Positions 1 to 11,896 of a DNA stretch of 64,000 nt are shown piece by piece (positions within the stretch are counted from its first letter, which is position 1; each line of letters opens with the position of its first letter). Source of the stretch: Brachypodium distachyon (taxonomy: Eukaryota > Streptophyta > Magnoliopsida > Poales > Poaceae); the NCBI RefSeq assembly GCF_000005505.3, contig NC_016133.3:1116001-1180000 (forward strand), written 5' to 3'. Made by a program: the position numbers and the translations under genes. Under the pieces are notes generated by a model that had not been told where the DNA came from, did not search any database, and saw nothing but the letters and a program-made list of their open reading frames with translations.

Positions 1-1073
1 ACAATGTTTAGGCCCGCAAATGCACATTAATTTATCTGGGCGTGTGGAAAAATGTTTCTTTTTTCTGAAAATTATATGAATACGCCACGTGTCGCGTTCC
101 AGTGCACTGCGCGCGTCTGACATGCGCTGCCCGTGGGACCTCTCTTGACCAGCCAGCTTGACTCTCTTTTCTCTCTCTCTCTGACCACAGGGGGCCCGCC
201 TGTCAGTCCTCATTGCACCTGCCAACCAGCAACCAGTGGCCAACGACTCACTCCCTTGACTTGGCAGAGCCACTGAGCACCGGGCCACTGACACCACTCC
301 CATTGGCTTCTTCGCGCCGCCGCGAGTCTAGCGGGCATCTCTGCTCGTCGCGAGGTTGCCCGGAGCCCGAGACCCGTCGTCGTCTTCTTCGTCTCCGGTG
401 CCCAAAGCCGCCGACCGCCGCCTCATCGACCTTCGCCTCCCTCTCGAGCCCGCGGTGAGCATCCCCGTTTTTCTCGCCTCCCTTCGTCATGCCCCGTAGC
501 GCGCCGCTGCGCCGGCCGCCGTAACCGGCCAGCCAGCATTAGAGCCACCGCCGCCGCCGCCTGCCTCTGTCCCAGCACCCAAAGCGTCCGATCCCTCCTA
601 GCTGGGCCGCTTCTTCCCAGCCTGACTATTTCCCCCAAACCCTAAAGCCTCGTAGGCCTCTCCAAATGAGCCCAGTAGCCTTCCAGCCTTTTTCCTTGTT
701 TCGAATTACTCAGAATTCTGAACCGTTGGCCATGGACCCATGCTGACATTGAGACAAGCCTCCTGGACCAACAGCCTCTTGTATAAATACTTGCTATCCT
801 AACAAAATATGATGAGCATATCCTGGTTTTAGAATACTTAGTCCACAGTATCTTAGGATTTGGTTGTCTTTGTCCTTAGGTGGGTAACTGTACAATTAAA
901 CTTGAGATAATTCAGGGTACAATAATCATTTGCCCTGACACATTCGGACAGATTATGATAGTTTTGGTAGTGAAGCTTCGATATTTTCTCAACAACCCTT
1001 GTGGTACTTTGCAGGTAACCGGGGACTCACACGAACGTCTTGACAAACCAACTGGTGAATAAATTAATTCGCC
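1..1073. other. GC-rich leader region, no gene assigned
   Basis: No convincing coding sequence. Positions about 210-640 are GC-rich and end in an ACCCTAAA-type stretch near 640, which is common in plant 5' leaders. A GTGAGC donor-like site lies near 456. This may be a 5' exon of a transcript whose remainder is lost or lies in the AT-rich part that follows. A TTTGCAG acceptor-like site stands at about 1009-1015, just ahead of the LRR reading frame at 1074, so a leader spliced to that frame is possible but unproven. Confidence 0.35.
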
Positions 1074-1922
1074 ATGCTTGTGCTGCTCTCATTGTTGCTC
1101 ATTGCTCACGGAGCATGCAGCAGCATCTGTTGCTCTGCAATCCCTAACGATGCCATCGCCGACAAGCTCTCGTTGCTAGATTTCAGGCGGGCCATCACCG
1201 AGGATCCGACACAAGCCTTGAGGTCTTGGAACGCCAGCATCCCCCATTGCCAGTGGGAGGGCGTCAATTGCAGCCGGACGCACCCAGGGCGAGTCACGGT
1301 GCTCGACATCGGTGGCAAAGGCTTGGCCGGAACATTGTCTCCTTCCCTCGGAAACCTGACGTTTCTGAAGAGACTGGACCTACACAACAATAATTTCACC
1401 GGCGAGTTACCTCCTCTTAACCGTCTACACAGACTGCAAGAACTTTGGCTGCAAAATAACTCATTGCAAGGGATGATTCCAGACAACCTTGCAAACTGGT
1501 CCAATCTTGAGGTCTTAGCCCTGTCCTCGAACTTGCTAGTAGGTGAAATTCCTCGCAATATAGGCTTCTTATCCAATCTATTTTTAGTAGACCTTGGCGA
1601 TAATCATCTCACGGGAAGCATTCCCGATGAGATCGGACTATTGCGAAATCTGCTGGATTTATTCCTTGATGGAAATGGGCGCCTTTCAGGTGGAATACCC
1701 CCGTCCGTGTTAAATCTGTCTTCTCTCGTAGTATTAGACTTAGGTAACAATATGCTAGAGGGCGCATTACCATCAAACATCGGCGACATGCTCCCAAATC
1801 TCAAATGGTTGGAATTGGACTACAACAAGTTTGAAGGTCATATCCCAGCATCACTAGGCAACATTTCTGGACTACGAACGTTAGGCTTGTCATTCAACAA
1901 TTTCATTGGTCAACTGCCGTAG
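1074..1922 (+). CDS. Truncated LRR receptor-like kinase ectodomain (LRR-XII / Xa21-like)
   Basis: A 282-residue reading frame. Residues 1-22 form a hydrophobic signal peptide. An LRRNT cap follows with the family features KLSLLDFR, SWN and a CQWEGVNCS cysteine pair (about residues 31-65). About eight plant-type LRRs (LxxLxLxxNxLxGxIP) run from about residue 75 to the end. In Xa21/At3g47570-type kinases this architecture continues with about 12 more LRRs, a transmembrane helix and a Ser/Thr kinase. Here a TAG stop follows FIGQLP inside an LRR, and I see no membrane helix or kinase downstream. It is either a truncated pseudogene or a small secreted LRR protein. The frame is open and codon use looks normal, so truncation may be recent. 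Several potential N-glycosylation sites fit an extracellular domain. Confidence 0.7.
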   Translation: MLVLLSLLLIAHGACSSICCSAIPNDAIADKLSLLDFRRAITEDPTQALRSWNASIPHCQWEGVNCSRTHPGRVTVLDIGGKGLAGTLSPSLGNLTFLKRLDLHNNNFTGELPPLNRLHRLQELWLQNNSLQGMIPDNLANWSNLEVLALSSNLLVGEIPRNIGFLSNLFLVDLGDNHLTGSIPDEIGLLRNLLDLFLDGNGRLSGGIPPSVLNLSSLVVLDLGNNMLEGALPSNIGDMLPNLKWLELDYNKFEGHIPASLGNISGLRTLGLSFNNFIGQLP

Positions 1923-2844
1923 CAAGCTTATACTAGGATGCTACCATGTTTGAATTGTACTCGGGTGCAGAAATCTGAGCGGTTCATCTAGGCACGTGGT
2001 TGTGTGTGCCGAATTGTTTTATCATTGTAACACAAATTATAATACCAGGCAGCTTGCAGTGTCTGCTACAGTTATGTATACAGCACATCATTGAAGTGAT
2101 GGGCCACAAGTCCAAACAGTGTCCGATGTTGTCCGGTGCCGGCTTTGTGTCGTCATCCTCCAAGTAAATTAAAAAAACCATCACATTAAGAGTTAGGGTT
2201 TCACATAACTATCAGTTTACGTTTTAGTTGCTAAATATCATTTAGACATGTGGCTGTGTGTGCCGATATCATTGTAACACAAAAACTATAATACCAGGCA
2301 CTTTTTTTAGAGTGTTTGATGGACCGAAGCTCTCGATGGTCAGAGCGTCTGTGTCTGCTTGTGCCACCCTTTCCAGTTTCTTCTTTTAAAACAGTAAATT
2401 ATAAAGTGTTAAATTGATTCATCTTAGTATCAATTTCGTGCTGTATAAATTAACTCCATAAACCAAAACAAAGCTACAGATTATCCAGACCATATTTTTT
2501 TCGTTCAAATTCCTTAATAATCATGTAACCAAACCATTTTTTTTTCATATACTTTGGCATGTGGGCATTTTTCTGGGAGCTACGAGCGATTATTTTTGGC
2601 CCGGGTCTTGCTCCAATCCTGGCTCCGCCACTCTAAGTGGATTTCTCCAAACAGCACAGATCAATCGCCCAATGTGAGTGATCAGCAACCAAAAACTCGG
2701 ACAAATTTTCCCCTCTCTTTGTGTCAGTTTCCACACGAATGACAAGATGTCCTTTGTAATTTAGGCCGTTCAGACTTCAGAATAGGCATAATATCTTTCC
2801 TAACTTATGGAATGACACAAAAAGGCCTTCTGATCTAATCCTAG
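1923..2844. other. AT-rich intergenic spacer
   Basis: The spacer lies between the LRR frame and the convergent GDSL gene. It contains a diverged direct repeat (listed separately) and otherwise nothing recognisable. I looked for the missing kinase half of the LRR gene here and saw no kinase motifs. Confidence 0.5.
1993..2302. repeat. Imperfect direct repeat, about 55 bp, two copies
   Basis: Copy 1 (about 1993-2052) and copy 2 (about 2247-2302) share the segments GTGTGTGCCGA, ATCATTGTAACACAAA and TATAATACCAGGCA in the same order. Copy 2 is a few bases shorter in the middle. The spacing is about 250 bp. Confidence 0.65.
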
Positions 2845-4663
2845 TTATGCCTCCGACAGCTGCCTGAAGGTGATTGGACCGACGAACCGTGCCGGTCCGT
2901 CGTAGAAGGCAAGGCCTGCGAGCTTGGAAGTTGCCTGGGTAGGGTGCATGAGGTCCCAGAAGAGGAATTTGCCGCGGTCACTGCAGTAGCTGGAGTTGGG
3001 GGTGCAACCTTGCTCAGCATTGAACTTGCCGCCACCACAGCATGCACTCTTCACCTCTGTAAACCCTGCATCCAACAAAGTAACCAAGGTCGCAGATTGC
3101 CAGAAAAAGAGATGACCACATTTCATGCTTAGTACAAGCACGGCGAACTGGCGATGAATGCTCTTGCTAAGTTGTTGCAATTTACCTGCAGCATGTGGGT
3201 TCTCAATCAGATTGGAGACAAGCGCGTAGGAGCTGGCAATGGAGTACTTCATGCCCTGCATTTGGGAGCTGAGGTCGCTGAACAGATCCTGGATTCCGTC
3301 GTTGAGTCTCTTGGCCAGCTGATTTAGCGGCTCGACGCATTCCCCGGTCGGGTTCTGGCTTCTCCAGTACGGGCAGCACCCGATCAGCGGCACGTTGATC
3401 ACCGCAAACTTCCTTGCCCCCAAATTGTACAATGTCTGCACAATGATGTAGTTGATACAGCATAATTAAACTGAGGATGTATGCTTTGTTCAAATTCTAC
3501 GGCGTAATATTGATTCAGAGTCGAATGAATCGTAGAGTTGCAGAAGCATCAAGGAATTGCCAGATCTCTTACTTTGACATGGCTATCATATGTGGAGATC
3601 ACTGCTTCGCAGAACTGCTGGAGCGCTGTGGAGTCCGGTGATCTGTTCTGCGAGAAGAAGTCGAAGGCATCGTTCGCGCCTGCACTGATGAGGAAGATGG
3701 ACTTTGAGAGCATTGCCGATGCTCTGTCACTGCTCAATCTGGTCGACATCTGGTCTTTGAGCTCCGAAAAGTACTCTATCTGCTTCGTCATGTTGATGGT
3801 AGCTCCCTGGTGTGATCATCATTTGTTACTGCACTGGCTGAGGGTGTAAAAGTGTAGTTCTGATTTCAACTATCTCCAAGTCCAACTATGTAATTGTGCT
3901 TCATGAAATACAGAGCTGGAGTACAGAAGTTGTTGCTTTGAAGATGTGGAGAATTTTCTCAACTTTAGGTACTAATAAACCAGATCCCCACCGAAATTCT
4001 TCTGGTAATCATAAAAATATAGAACTACAAATGTATTGGGGTTCAGTAACCAATTTAATCGAAATTTATGTCTGGACAAACACTATTTGAATTCAGAACA
4101 TGTTGGCACTTCACAAACATTCCCAGGAAACTGGTCAAACAGTTCTTACGTACCGTGGAATCAAGAACACCAGAGCCTCCAGAAGCATAGTTGGCTCCTC
4201 TCATGGAGGCAAGAGCAGCACCTGTCATCTTCTGAGTCTTGTTGCTCATCGCCTCGCCGCTGCTGCTGGCGACGAGAGAGAGGTACGGCGGCGGGCTACC
4301 ACTGAAACCCATGTCGATGGCTGTAAATTTTATCATTCATTCATCAGAAAGACTTGCAATGTAACTTGCTGCCATTATTTGAAACGTGTGATCAGTTGGC
4401 TCACCCAAGAAGTCTGCGCCGATGAGGCCATTGCTGAACCTGCCCGTTGGCTCGCTGCCAGGGAGGTCGACGCCATTGTGAGGGAAGTCAGCCCTGGCAC
4501 TGCTCCCAGGCAAGTAGTTGTTGTTCCCCACGTCAGCTGTGGAGTCACCAAACACAAAGATCGCTGGAACCTTCATCTCAGAGGCGACGCTGGTGCTGCT
4601 CGCCACGGCAACATTGGCCACAAGAAGCAACAAGAGCGCCACAGCTCGTCGCAGGACAGCCAT
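2845..4663 (-). CDS. GDSL esterase/lipase
   Basis: A secreted serine hydrolase of the plant GDSL/SGNH family that acts on ester or acyl substrates; the true substrate cannot be told from sequence. Five exons: 4663-4405, 4320-4154, 3806-3573, 3435-3186 and 3065-2845, all GT-AG, giving 376 aa, the usual family length. Residues 1-22 are a signal peptide. Block I is FVFGDSTADVGNNNY with the nucleophile Ser in GDS. The Gly block is GANYASGGSG, the Asn block is ISAGAND, and the C-terminal Asp/His pair is in DLMHPT. All four SGNH residues are therefore present and the gene looks functional. A conserved CCG-rich cysteine segment precedes the last block. The upstream neighbour AAPT is on the same strand, with 0.7 kb between them for the promoter. 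Confidence 0.93.
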
Positions 4664-5389
4664 TGCTGACTTAGCTCAGAAGCCACAGAAGAAGCTACTG
4701 ATGATTTGCTAGAGTCTGAGCAATTTATTCTGATGATTGAAATGAAACCTGCCATGCCAGCTAAGCTCAGTGCTTGGTACTGCACATTCTCCATTACAGT
4801 TACTTGCTCCATTAAAATTGTACTCAAATAACTACCACAAGGCTCAAGAAAAAGCTAGCCACCATTTTCTTGTGTTCTAGCTGCCCATCTTGGGATTTTA
4901 TTTGCATTATGCAGCACATGGTACTGATTTTATTTTCATTGATATGTTCAAACAAGAGTGAACAAAAGATTTTCTCAAAAGTACCAGCATCTAATTCATT
5001 GGTGCACACTGATATATAGAATCATAGTTAATGATGTCAACCAAATCAGAAAGATTCATATTTAAACAACACTAACCACATCTCTGTAACTCTGTTGGTG
5101 TTACAATGTGATAAATTACGAAGGCATCATCTGCCAATCAGCTCAACATTCCCTCCTCCCTAAAGTTTTCACTGAGCATCTGCTCTACATAAGTTACAAC
5201 AAAATTTCCCCATCTGTTTTAAATACATTGTTTTATCATCGGCACAGATTTTTAATGCTGATGTAAATTCCAGGGGACAGCACAGCAGTAATGCCAGAGG
5301 ACAATATGATTCAGACATCATCCATGTAATGAAGACAAGTAGGTATGCTTGCTTGTTTGGCAGATACCACACACGAGTACTGATTAGAG
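4664..5389. other. Spacer between GDSL gene and AAPT 3' end
   Basis: It holds the GDSL promoter and leader and the AAPT 3' untranslated region. No tRNA, repeat or extra reading frame with family similarity was seen. Confidence 0.5.
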
Positions 5390-8300
5390 TTACGCCTTTT
5401 TCCTGGTGATTCTGTTACCAGACAGAACTTGTGTCAGAACAAATGATGCAAAAAAGAAGTGGAAAATTAAGTACAAAGTGGTCATTAGCAAACCTGAAGC
5501 AATGGATCCCAAGCGCATTGGTGATTTCATGGATAACAGATGTAGCAAAATGCATGTACAGCACCACTATCAAATTGATAAAAGTAGTGAGATCAAGCAT
5601 GTGTTATACAGAGGGCATGGAGTCTGGTAAAATGTAATAAAAGCCTATGATGAGAAATGATAATTACTGTAATGCATTTCTCATGATCTTTTTCATTGTT
5701 TGTTAGCAATTTCACCATAACAAATAGCCTCTAGGACCTCTCTAAAGTCTATAAAGCAAGCACGACCGAATGACCAGTACAGCACTCTAATGTCTGACCA
5801 AACCATGACAAAAGTAGTAGATTCAATCATCATTACGGATGGCAATGCTAAAAAATGACCCATCTTGAATAAATACCAGAAAGAAATACTACTTTTGACA
5901 CTAAAAAATAACCCATCTTGAATGCAAGTAAATGGACACGGTCATCATTCCAAAAAAAATATTGCAGACCTGTAAATAGGCAGTACATCAGGAGAACGAG
6001 CTGCTCATCAACAAGGGGGGTTCTGAAACAATCATTAACCATAAAATCAGATGTAAAACATTATTATATATGGCATGACACAAAATGTAATGAGGCACAA
6101 ACCCGTTATCAAGTCGTGCAGTCAGCGCATTTGCAATTGCAAACGGAAAATACGCTAGGGACTGCAAAAGGGAAACATTGATTTTAGACATAACAAGTAT
6201 AAACATATTATCATAGACTGTATAAATAATGGTGCAAAAGAAACATGGTCAGTAGGCAAGTACCATGCACATTCCTGTCTTAAGACCTTTGGGTTCATCA
6301 CACAAGTGAGCCAGAATCATTCTTCCCTGCGCAACAATACAAGATACTAAGTAATGTCCATACAGTTTGAAAAAGAGCATCTATAACAACAAAAGAATTG
6401 GGGAGCCCTGAAATAAAACAGTGTATAGTAACTGTTTTGCACAAACCAAACCAGTAAAGCATGATGATAAAAATGTAAACTAGCCCGGTTAACTGTTGCT
6501 TATTCACACCTACCCACAGCGCCAATCTTCAACTAAGAAATGGAATATTATGTCATCATGGTATAGACCCTAAAAGACCAGCAGAATAACTCTTGGATAA
6601 GGAATCAAACAAGAGCAGAATTGAAAGAGTCGCGAGGCAATGCCCAGAGTGGCAGGCAAGATAACAAATTAGTTTTAAACATGAAAGGTATTAAGTAGCA
6701 ACGACACCAAAACACATATCTGCAAGGTATTTAATACAGGTATTAGAGGGTGTCCTTACCACAAGAAAGCCAAAAGCAAAACCAGTTCCAATAATGAGCA
6801 GATGTGGTTGATTTCTCATTATGTCTGAAGGAGACAGATAGGACCTGCATATTAATGTAATATCCTTCAGTAAGTGATATTTCCAATGTTTTTTTCCTGA
6901 TACCAGATTCAGTTGTCTAGCCCAAATTTGCTAGAAAAGAGTAACATGTATATACAACGGAACTCAGAAGGTTCAACAGGCATACCACACGAGAGCTCCA
7001 GCCAAGAGGAAACCAAAAGGAAAGAGCTGGTAAAATGAAGAAAAGCAGAAGAAAGTCAGGTGGAGAAAGAGAAGCACAATATGACAATAAATTTAGAACT
7101 GACCATTGCTAGTGCCAGCAGCATGCTTCCTTTTCTTGCTTCGACAACTTTGTAGACATTATGAGTGCTGTAGGTTTACAACATTAACTTAGTGGAGCTT
7201 GACTAAAATTTGAATGTTTGTTCAGTTCTACATTAAACAAATGTGGTGCGTTTTCAACTTGAATTGGCTCATCAGCTCACAGATATTTGCCTCCCTAGCC
7301 ATCGAAAATGAATATAAGAGCTACAAGTATACAAACAAGATAGAGTGATAGAGATCCAAAAGAATAAGAAGGTGTTTCAGATCTATTGAGCAATGGAATT
7401 ATTTTCAACTGGGGCATTGGAATTATGTAGTAGAATAAGAAATGTTTCAGATCTGGCAAGAAACACATATCAGCTAAAACAAGAAACATCGCAAAATACT
7501 ACGCAAAACGGCAAACAGACTTACTTAGATCCAATCGTAGGGATTACAGCAAAAGCAACCATTAGAAACAGCACGATGCCATAGAGCGGGATTTCTGGAA
7601 AAGAAAAAATAGGCAATAAACTTTAGCAGGGAATTCCAGCATTTTTCATTGTCCGACTCCGGGTCGCAGTTTTCAATTTTTACGGAGTATTAGGTAGGCT
7701 CATGTTAAGGAATTCACTAATATATGATTATAATACACAAAATTGTAATGTTGGTAATCTACATACCAGGAACAAGAGGGACCCAATTTAGGAGGGGCAC
7801 TGATTTCCGGAAGTCCTGTGCCCACCATTCAGCTCCTATGAAATAAAAGATGCACAACTAATATCAGTCTGACCATATGGCTTGCATGGTAAATTAGTAG
7901 AAGAAAACTACAAAGGTTGACAAACTCAAAACAGATTTGATTATTATGGAGGTTGATTAAAGTTAAGTCAATTGGTACCTGTGAAAAAGGTGAAAATATG
8001 GCACACATAGATCAGCATAAGGCCTTCAGTTGGCCCATTGACTATAGGAAGAACAAGCGTATTTGTAAAATAGCTACATACAGAACAAATTTGTGAGAAG
8101 AAAAGATAATAGTCCAAAGCAACACAACAAAAGTCTGAACATAGGAATAATCATAAATATTACAAAGCATCAACAATAAACATAACAAAGCATATATGTT
8201 TCAAACTCGACAAGACTTGCGGCAACTGAACTGCACAAATCTTAACAGGGTAGTTAAACTCTCAATTTGCTTCATAATGGTGCCTTCAGTGAGAGCATTA

Positions 8301-10584
8301 AAGCATTTACAACGTAATGAGCCACATGAAAATGGAAAGCAAAGCATTATAGCTGGTAGAGTAAGGCACATGAAGTTTCAAGAGCCATTTGAAGAAAAAA
8401 AGGGCCACATAAGCACTGAAGCATGCACAGCATTTTGAAGACTAAAAAGCATTTAAAGAAACTTGTGATCACAAGGTCAACATTATCCAATAAAAATATG
8501 ATTTGTTTGGCAATAGATGTAGAAGAGTGTAGAGCAATGCTTGCTCCCAGGACAGTTTGATGTTTCAATATAGGAGCAAAAGACCAATGAACTCACTGTT
8601 CCCAGGTTGCGCAGTAGAAAGGAACAGCCGAAATGACCCAAAACCAGAAGGTAGACTTTCCGCACATTGCTGTGCTTCCAAAAGCCAGGGACTCAAACTA
8701 ATAGATAAAATAATTAGTTCCCAACAATTTAGTATCTTTGCATAAGAAAGAAACAATGTTGATGAATAGACTTACAGCACATGCAAGCGCATCACATCCT
8801 GTTCAGGATAAAAAAAATTCAGTGTCATATGCATGCTTTCATAAAACTGAGTTCACGTAACTGAATTTACGATGGAGATTACCATGATCAAAAAGTTCGC
8901 CTAAAGGACTTGATGAGTTGGTACGCCTTGCTTGTTTACCATCCACGGCATCAAAAGTCTGCATCCATATTACAACACGTAAACTACCTTCTAAACTGGC
9001 AGTTATTGGAAATTATACACTGTAGAATCATATGAAAATCATGAAATTTGTAAATTAGAGATCAACAGGAAAGGACTCCACAAATTCAGTCAGCATTTAG
9101 GAACCTTGACATGCATAAAAGTAAGAAAAAGCCCTTTGTAGTGTGGACCATAAATACTTTAAGAATATTGCCAGAACTGCAGATTAATGACTATGAGCAT
9201 TATTAGAATGCTATCTGTTATATAATAATGTTAATACTGGAAAGGGAGAATATGATGCCTAGTGAGCATATAAAGTTGGATACCTGGTAAAGGAAGAGAA
9301 GGATTCCATGCGCGAGATGAACCCATCTAGGGGGTGCTGTATCAAGATGAGGCGAATAGTACTGCAGCAACATGGAGACAGTGACAAGGCATGAACTTGC
9401 TGCAAACAAGCATCAAAACCTTCATATACATATCGGTCCAACATTACTTGCAAAACATACTTACAAAGCCAAGGAATGCTGATGTCAGTAGAAACATGAA
9501 ACCAGTCAGTGTAATCTGGAAAATAAGAATCAATGTTCTATCAGGCCTTGAAACAAAATAGCATAGCTTACAATAACAGCATGTGCAGAACTCTCACCAT
9601 GTTTGGTCTGCAGATGATTCCAACAACGAAACAAAAGAAAGAAGATTAGTCTTTGCTCCACATATTTGAACAAAGAAAACAAGTCAAAGGCAAAACGTAT
9701 ACATAATTACTTTCATTAAGTAACCAATGTATAATTTAGCAGTGCTAAACTTTGATTATAAATAGTAAAAGGAACATATAAACAAGCATAATATGTCTTG
9801 GGTTCACAACAACCCACCACAGCAAAACCTCCCCTTAGAAAAAAAATGGGTTTGGATCGCTCACGTCTACATGAATAAAGAATGACCACGCTGAAGTTTT
9901 GAATCGGCCACTTTAGCAAAGCCACGAATAAATCCTCCAAACGACAGACCACCTTAGAGAACCTCTCTCTAGCATGTGTACGAAAACGAGTAGCTAATCC
10001 AGTATTAAACTACAGAATATATGCAAAGCCAAACTTTCCAGCGCCTCCTGAGTGACTCCACTAAGCAAAAGTTGGCACTTTTGAGATGTCTACTTGGATG
10101 CTCCTGAAGGTTTAAAAGATGGTTCCTTATTCTGTAGTAAAGCAAAGCGCATATTTCCAAAATCATATACATAAGGCAATACCTAACGAGCCAAAGGAGA
10201 ACGCTAAGATGCTACTATAATCTGCGCTAAAATAAACGGAAAAGATAAATGTGTTTGCGTTGGTCGTACAGAGCAGTTAATCCCAAGAACAAGTTAAGCC
10301 TGCGGCATTGGTGCTGCATTGCGCATTGAACTTGCCAAGGAACAGATCAAGGCGAACACGCACGTATGAGGAGCACCCATGGACGAAAAAGAAACGAGCA
10401 ATAATCGGACGGCGGGCTGTGGAGCGAGGGTGTGTGTGTGTGCTTACGGGAACCAGAGCGGGAAGAGGTGGACGAATCGCGACCAGAAGGGCTGCAGGAT
10501 GTACTTGGCGACGACGGAGTGGTCGACGCCGCTGTACTTGTACCGCCGCAGCGTCGCCACGCCATGGTTCCCGACGTAGCCCAT
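5390..10584 (-). CDS. AAPT1: Aminoalcoholphosphotransferase (choline/ethanolaminephosphotransferase)
   Basis: Transfers phosphocholine or phosphoethanolamine from the CDP-alcohol to diacylglycerol, the last step of the Kennedy pathway, in ER/Golgi membranes. Eighteen coding exons could be traced. The first (10584-10448) encodes MGYVGNHGV...[10 protein letters not shown]. The second is a 10-nt microexon (9607-9598), followed by 9515-9465, 9361-9284, 8958-8883, 8798-8776, 8697-8597 and 8073-7979. Smaller exons continue to the last one, 5411-5390, encoding ITRKKA. Exons 5 and 6 together give the CDP-alcohol phosphotransferase signature: DG-x2-AR-x8-G-x3-D-x3-D, starting DGKQAR. Several hydrophobic helices follow (for example [13 protein letters not shown] and [14 protein letters not shown]). 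The length, near 390 aa, is that of plant AAPTs. It shares a 1.3-kb divergent promoter with the PPR gene. Confidence 0.95.
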
Positions 10585-11057
10585 CCTTCCCTTCTCACTC
10601 ACTCTCTTGCAACCCCCCCAAATCCGCGGCCGCAGGGAAGGAATGGGGGCGTAAAGGATAGGATCCAGAGACCGTGAGCGCGCACGAGGCGAGGCGAGGC
10701 GGGCGCGCGTGGTGTGGTTGGCGGAGGAATTTATGCAGGATCTAGTTTGTCTCTTTGTGTTGTGGCAAGGCAATGGTGGTGGCCGCCGGTTGAGTGGGTG
10801 GTGATAGGAGGAGGAGGAGGGAAAGGGAGAAAGAAAGGCCAGGAGCAAGGAGACGACACGTTTCGCGATTCGGCCCCTCCGGTTCCACAGTATTATCATC
10901 TGGTACCCAGCCCTCTTGGAGTTTAGGTTACCACCATGTGAGTAATCTGCATTAGCGCTCAATTAACACGTGTAGAAAAGAAAAACAGACATTGTATGGA
11001 TGAAATTCTTGGTTTCGCAGATTTTGGTTCGCTGTTATAGTCCTGAAGTAATGTAAG

Positions 11058-11168
11058 TACTCCCTCCGACCGGAATTACTTGTCACTGATTTAATACAAT
11101 TCTGTACTTACTAAATCCGGGACAAGTAATATATGCAGAAGAATATGCATGCCGTTTTGGCGGAGGTA
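11058..11168. mobile_element. Stowaway-like MITE (decayed)
   Basis: The left end TACTCCCTCCG and right end CGGAGGTA are inverted. Internal arms ATTACTTGTC and GACAAGTAAT also pair. TA flanks fit the Stowaway/Mariner target site. It resembles the element at 62972-63057. Confidence 0.7.
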
Positions 11169-11380
11169 CTACATAAACAGTTAAACGGTGTTATATTTCT
11201 CCATTTAATATAATTTTTTTAAGGTTTTTAATATAAATTTGAAGTTTACCGATAAGAAATAAAGAGGATGACTCACCGGATGCGGAAGAAGCGAAAACCT
11301 TGTTACACGTAAAAAAGAAACAGCATCAACACAAATGAAAAAATAAAACTATCAATACTTGATCTCGGTCGACACCGATG

Positions 11381-11508
11381 GTCTTTTGACAAGTCTTCCG
11401 CAAGACATTGCTATCAAATTCCAAAGAAACTATTGCGACTTGATCCCGGATAACACTGTGCTCTTTGACAAATCTTTCCAGGAGCCATTGCTATCAGATT
11501 TCAAAGAT
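11381..11508. repeat. Diverged 48-bp internal duplication
   Basis: Unit 1 (11381-11428) and unit 2 (11460-11508) share TTTGACAA, CATTGCTATCA and CAAAGA in order, about 79 bp apart. The reading frame crossing both units therefore shows a repeated peptide pattern, which may be why it is open by chance. Confidence 0.6.
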
Positions 11509-11896
11509 GGCAACGAGTGGCGTGCACAATGCCCCGAGGTGTCGGATGCATGGTTAGCAACTTTTAGAGCATCTGTCCTAGTAAGAGTAATGCTCTTCGA
11601 CCTAGACCCGGCTTAAATAATTGCGACAAAATGGAGGGGGCGACGGCAAGAAAGCCACGACATGATTCTCCTTGTCTCTGTCGTTCGCGTCCTGTGCGTT
11701 GACCGTCAATGCGGGCCCGCAGCTCGTGGAGCCCACGAGAAGTTTTGGCCCACTCTAGCTAAGCCCAGTAAGACAAGCCCATATAGGACTGTATTACATT
11801 GGGCCGGCTCGTACTCGCCTCAGCGTCCGTAAGCCCACCTCGCAATCGTATTCCCATTCCTCGTTCCAAATTTCCTCGCCGCCGCCGCCGCCGGAG

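Larger units (their letters stand above)
10585..11896. promoter_or_regulatory. Divergent intergenic region between AAPT (-) and PPR (+)
   Basis: The AAPT side (10585-10900) is GC-rich, and the AAPT leader lies there. The middle holds a decayed Stowaway MITE (11058-11168) and a short internal duplication (11381-11508). The open frame at 11359-11616 lies over that duplication, has no recognisable domain, and I do not count it as a gene. The PPR start at 11897 is preceded by a CCGCCGCCGCCG leader. Confidence 0.5.

Noticed and set aside
11359..11616. 85-codon open frame between AAPT and PPR
   Set aside because: It coincides with a DNA-level duplication, has no domain, and ends before any splice partner; more likely chance.
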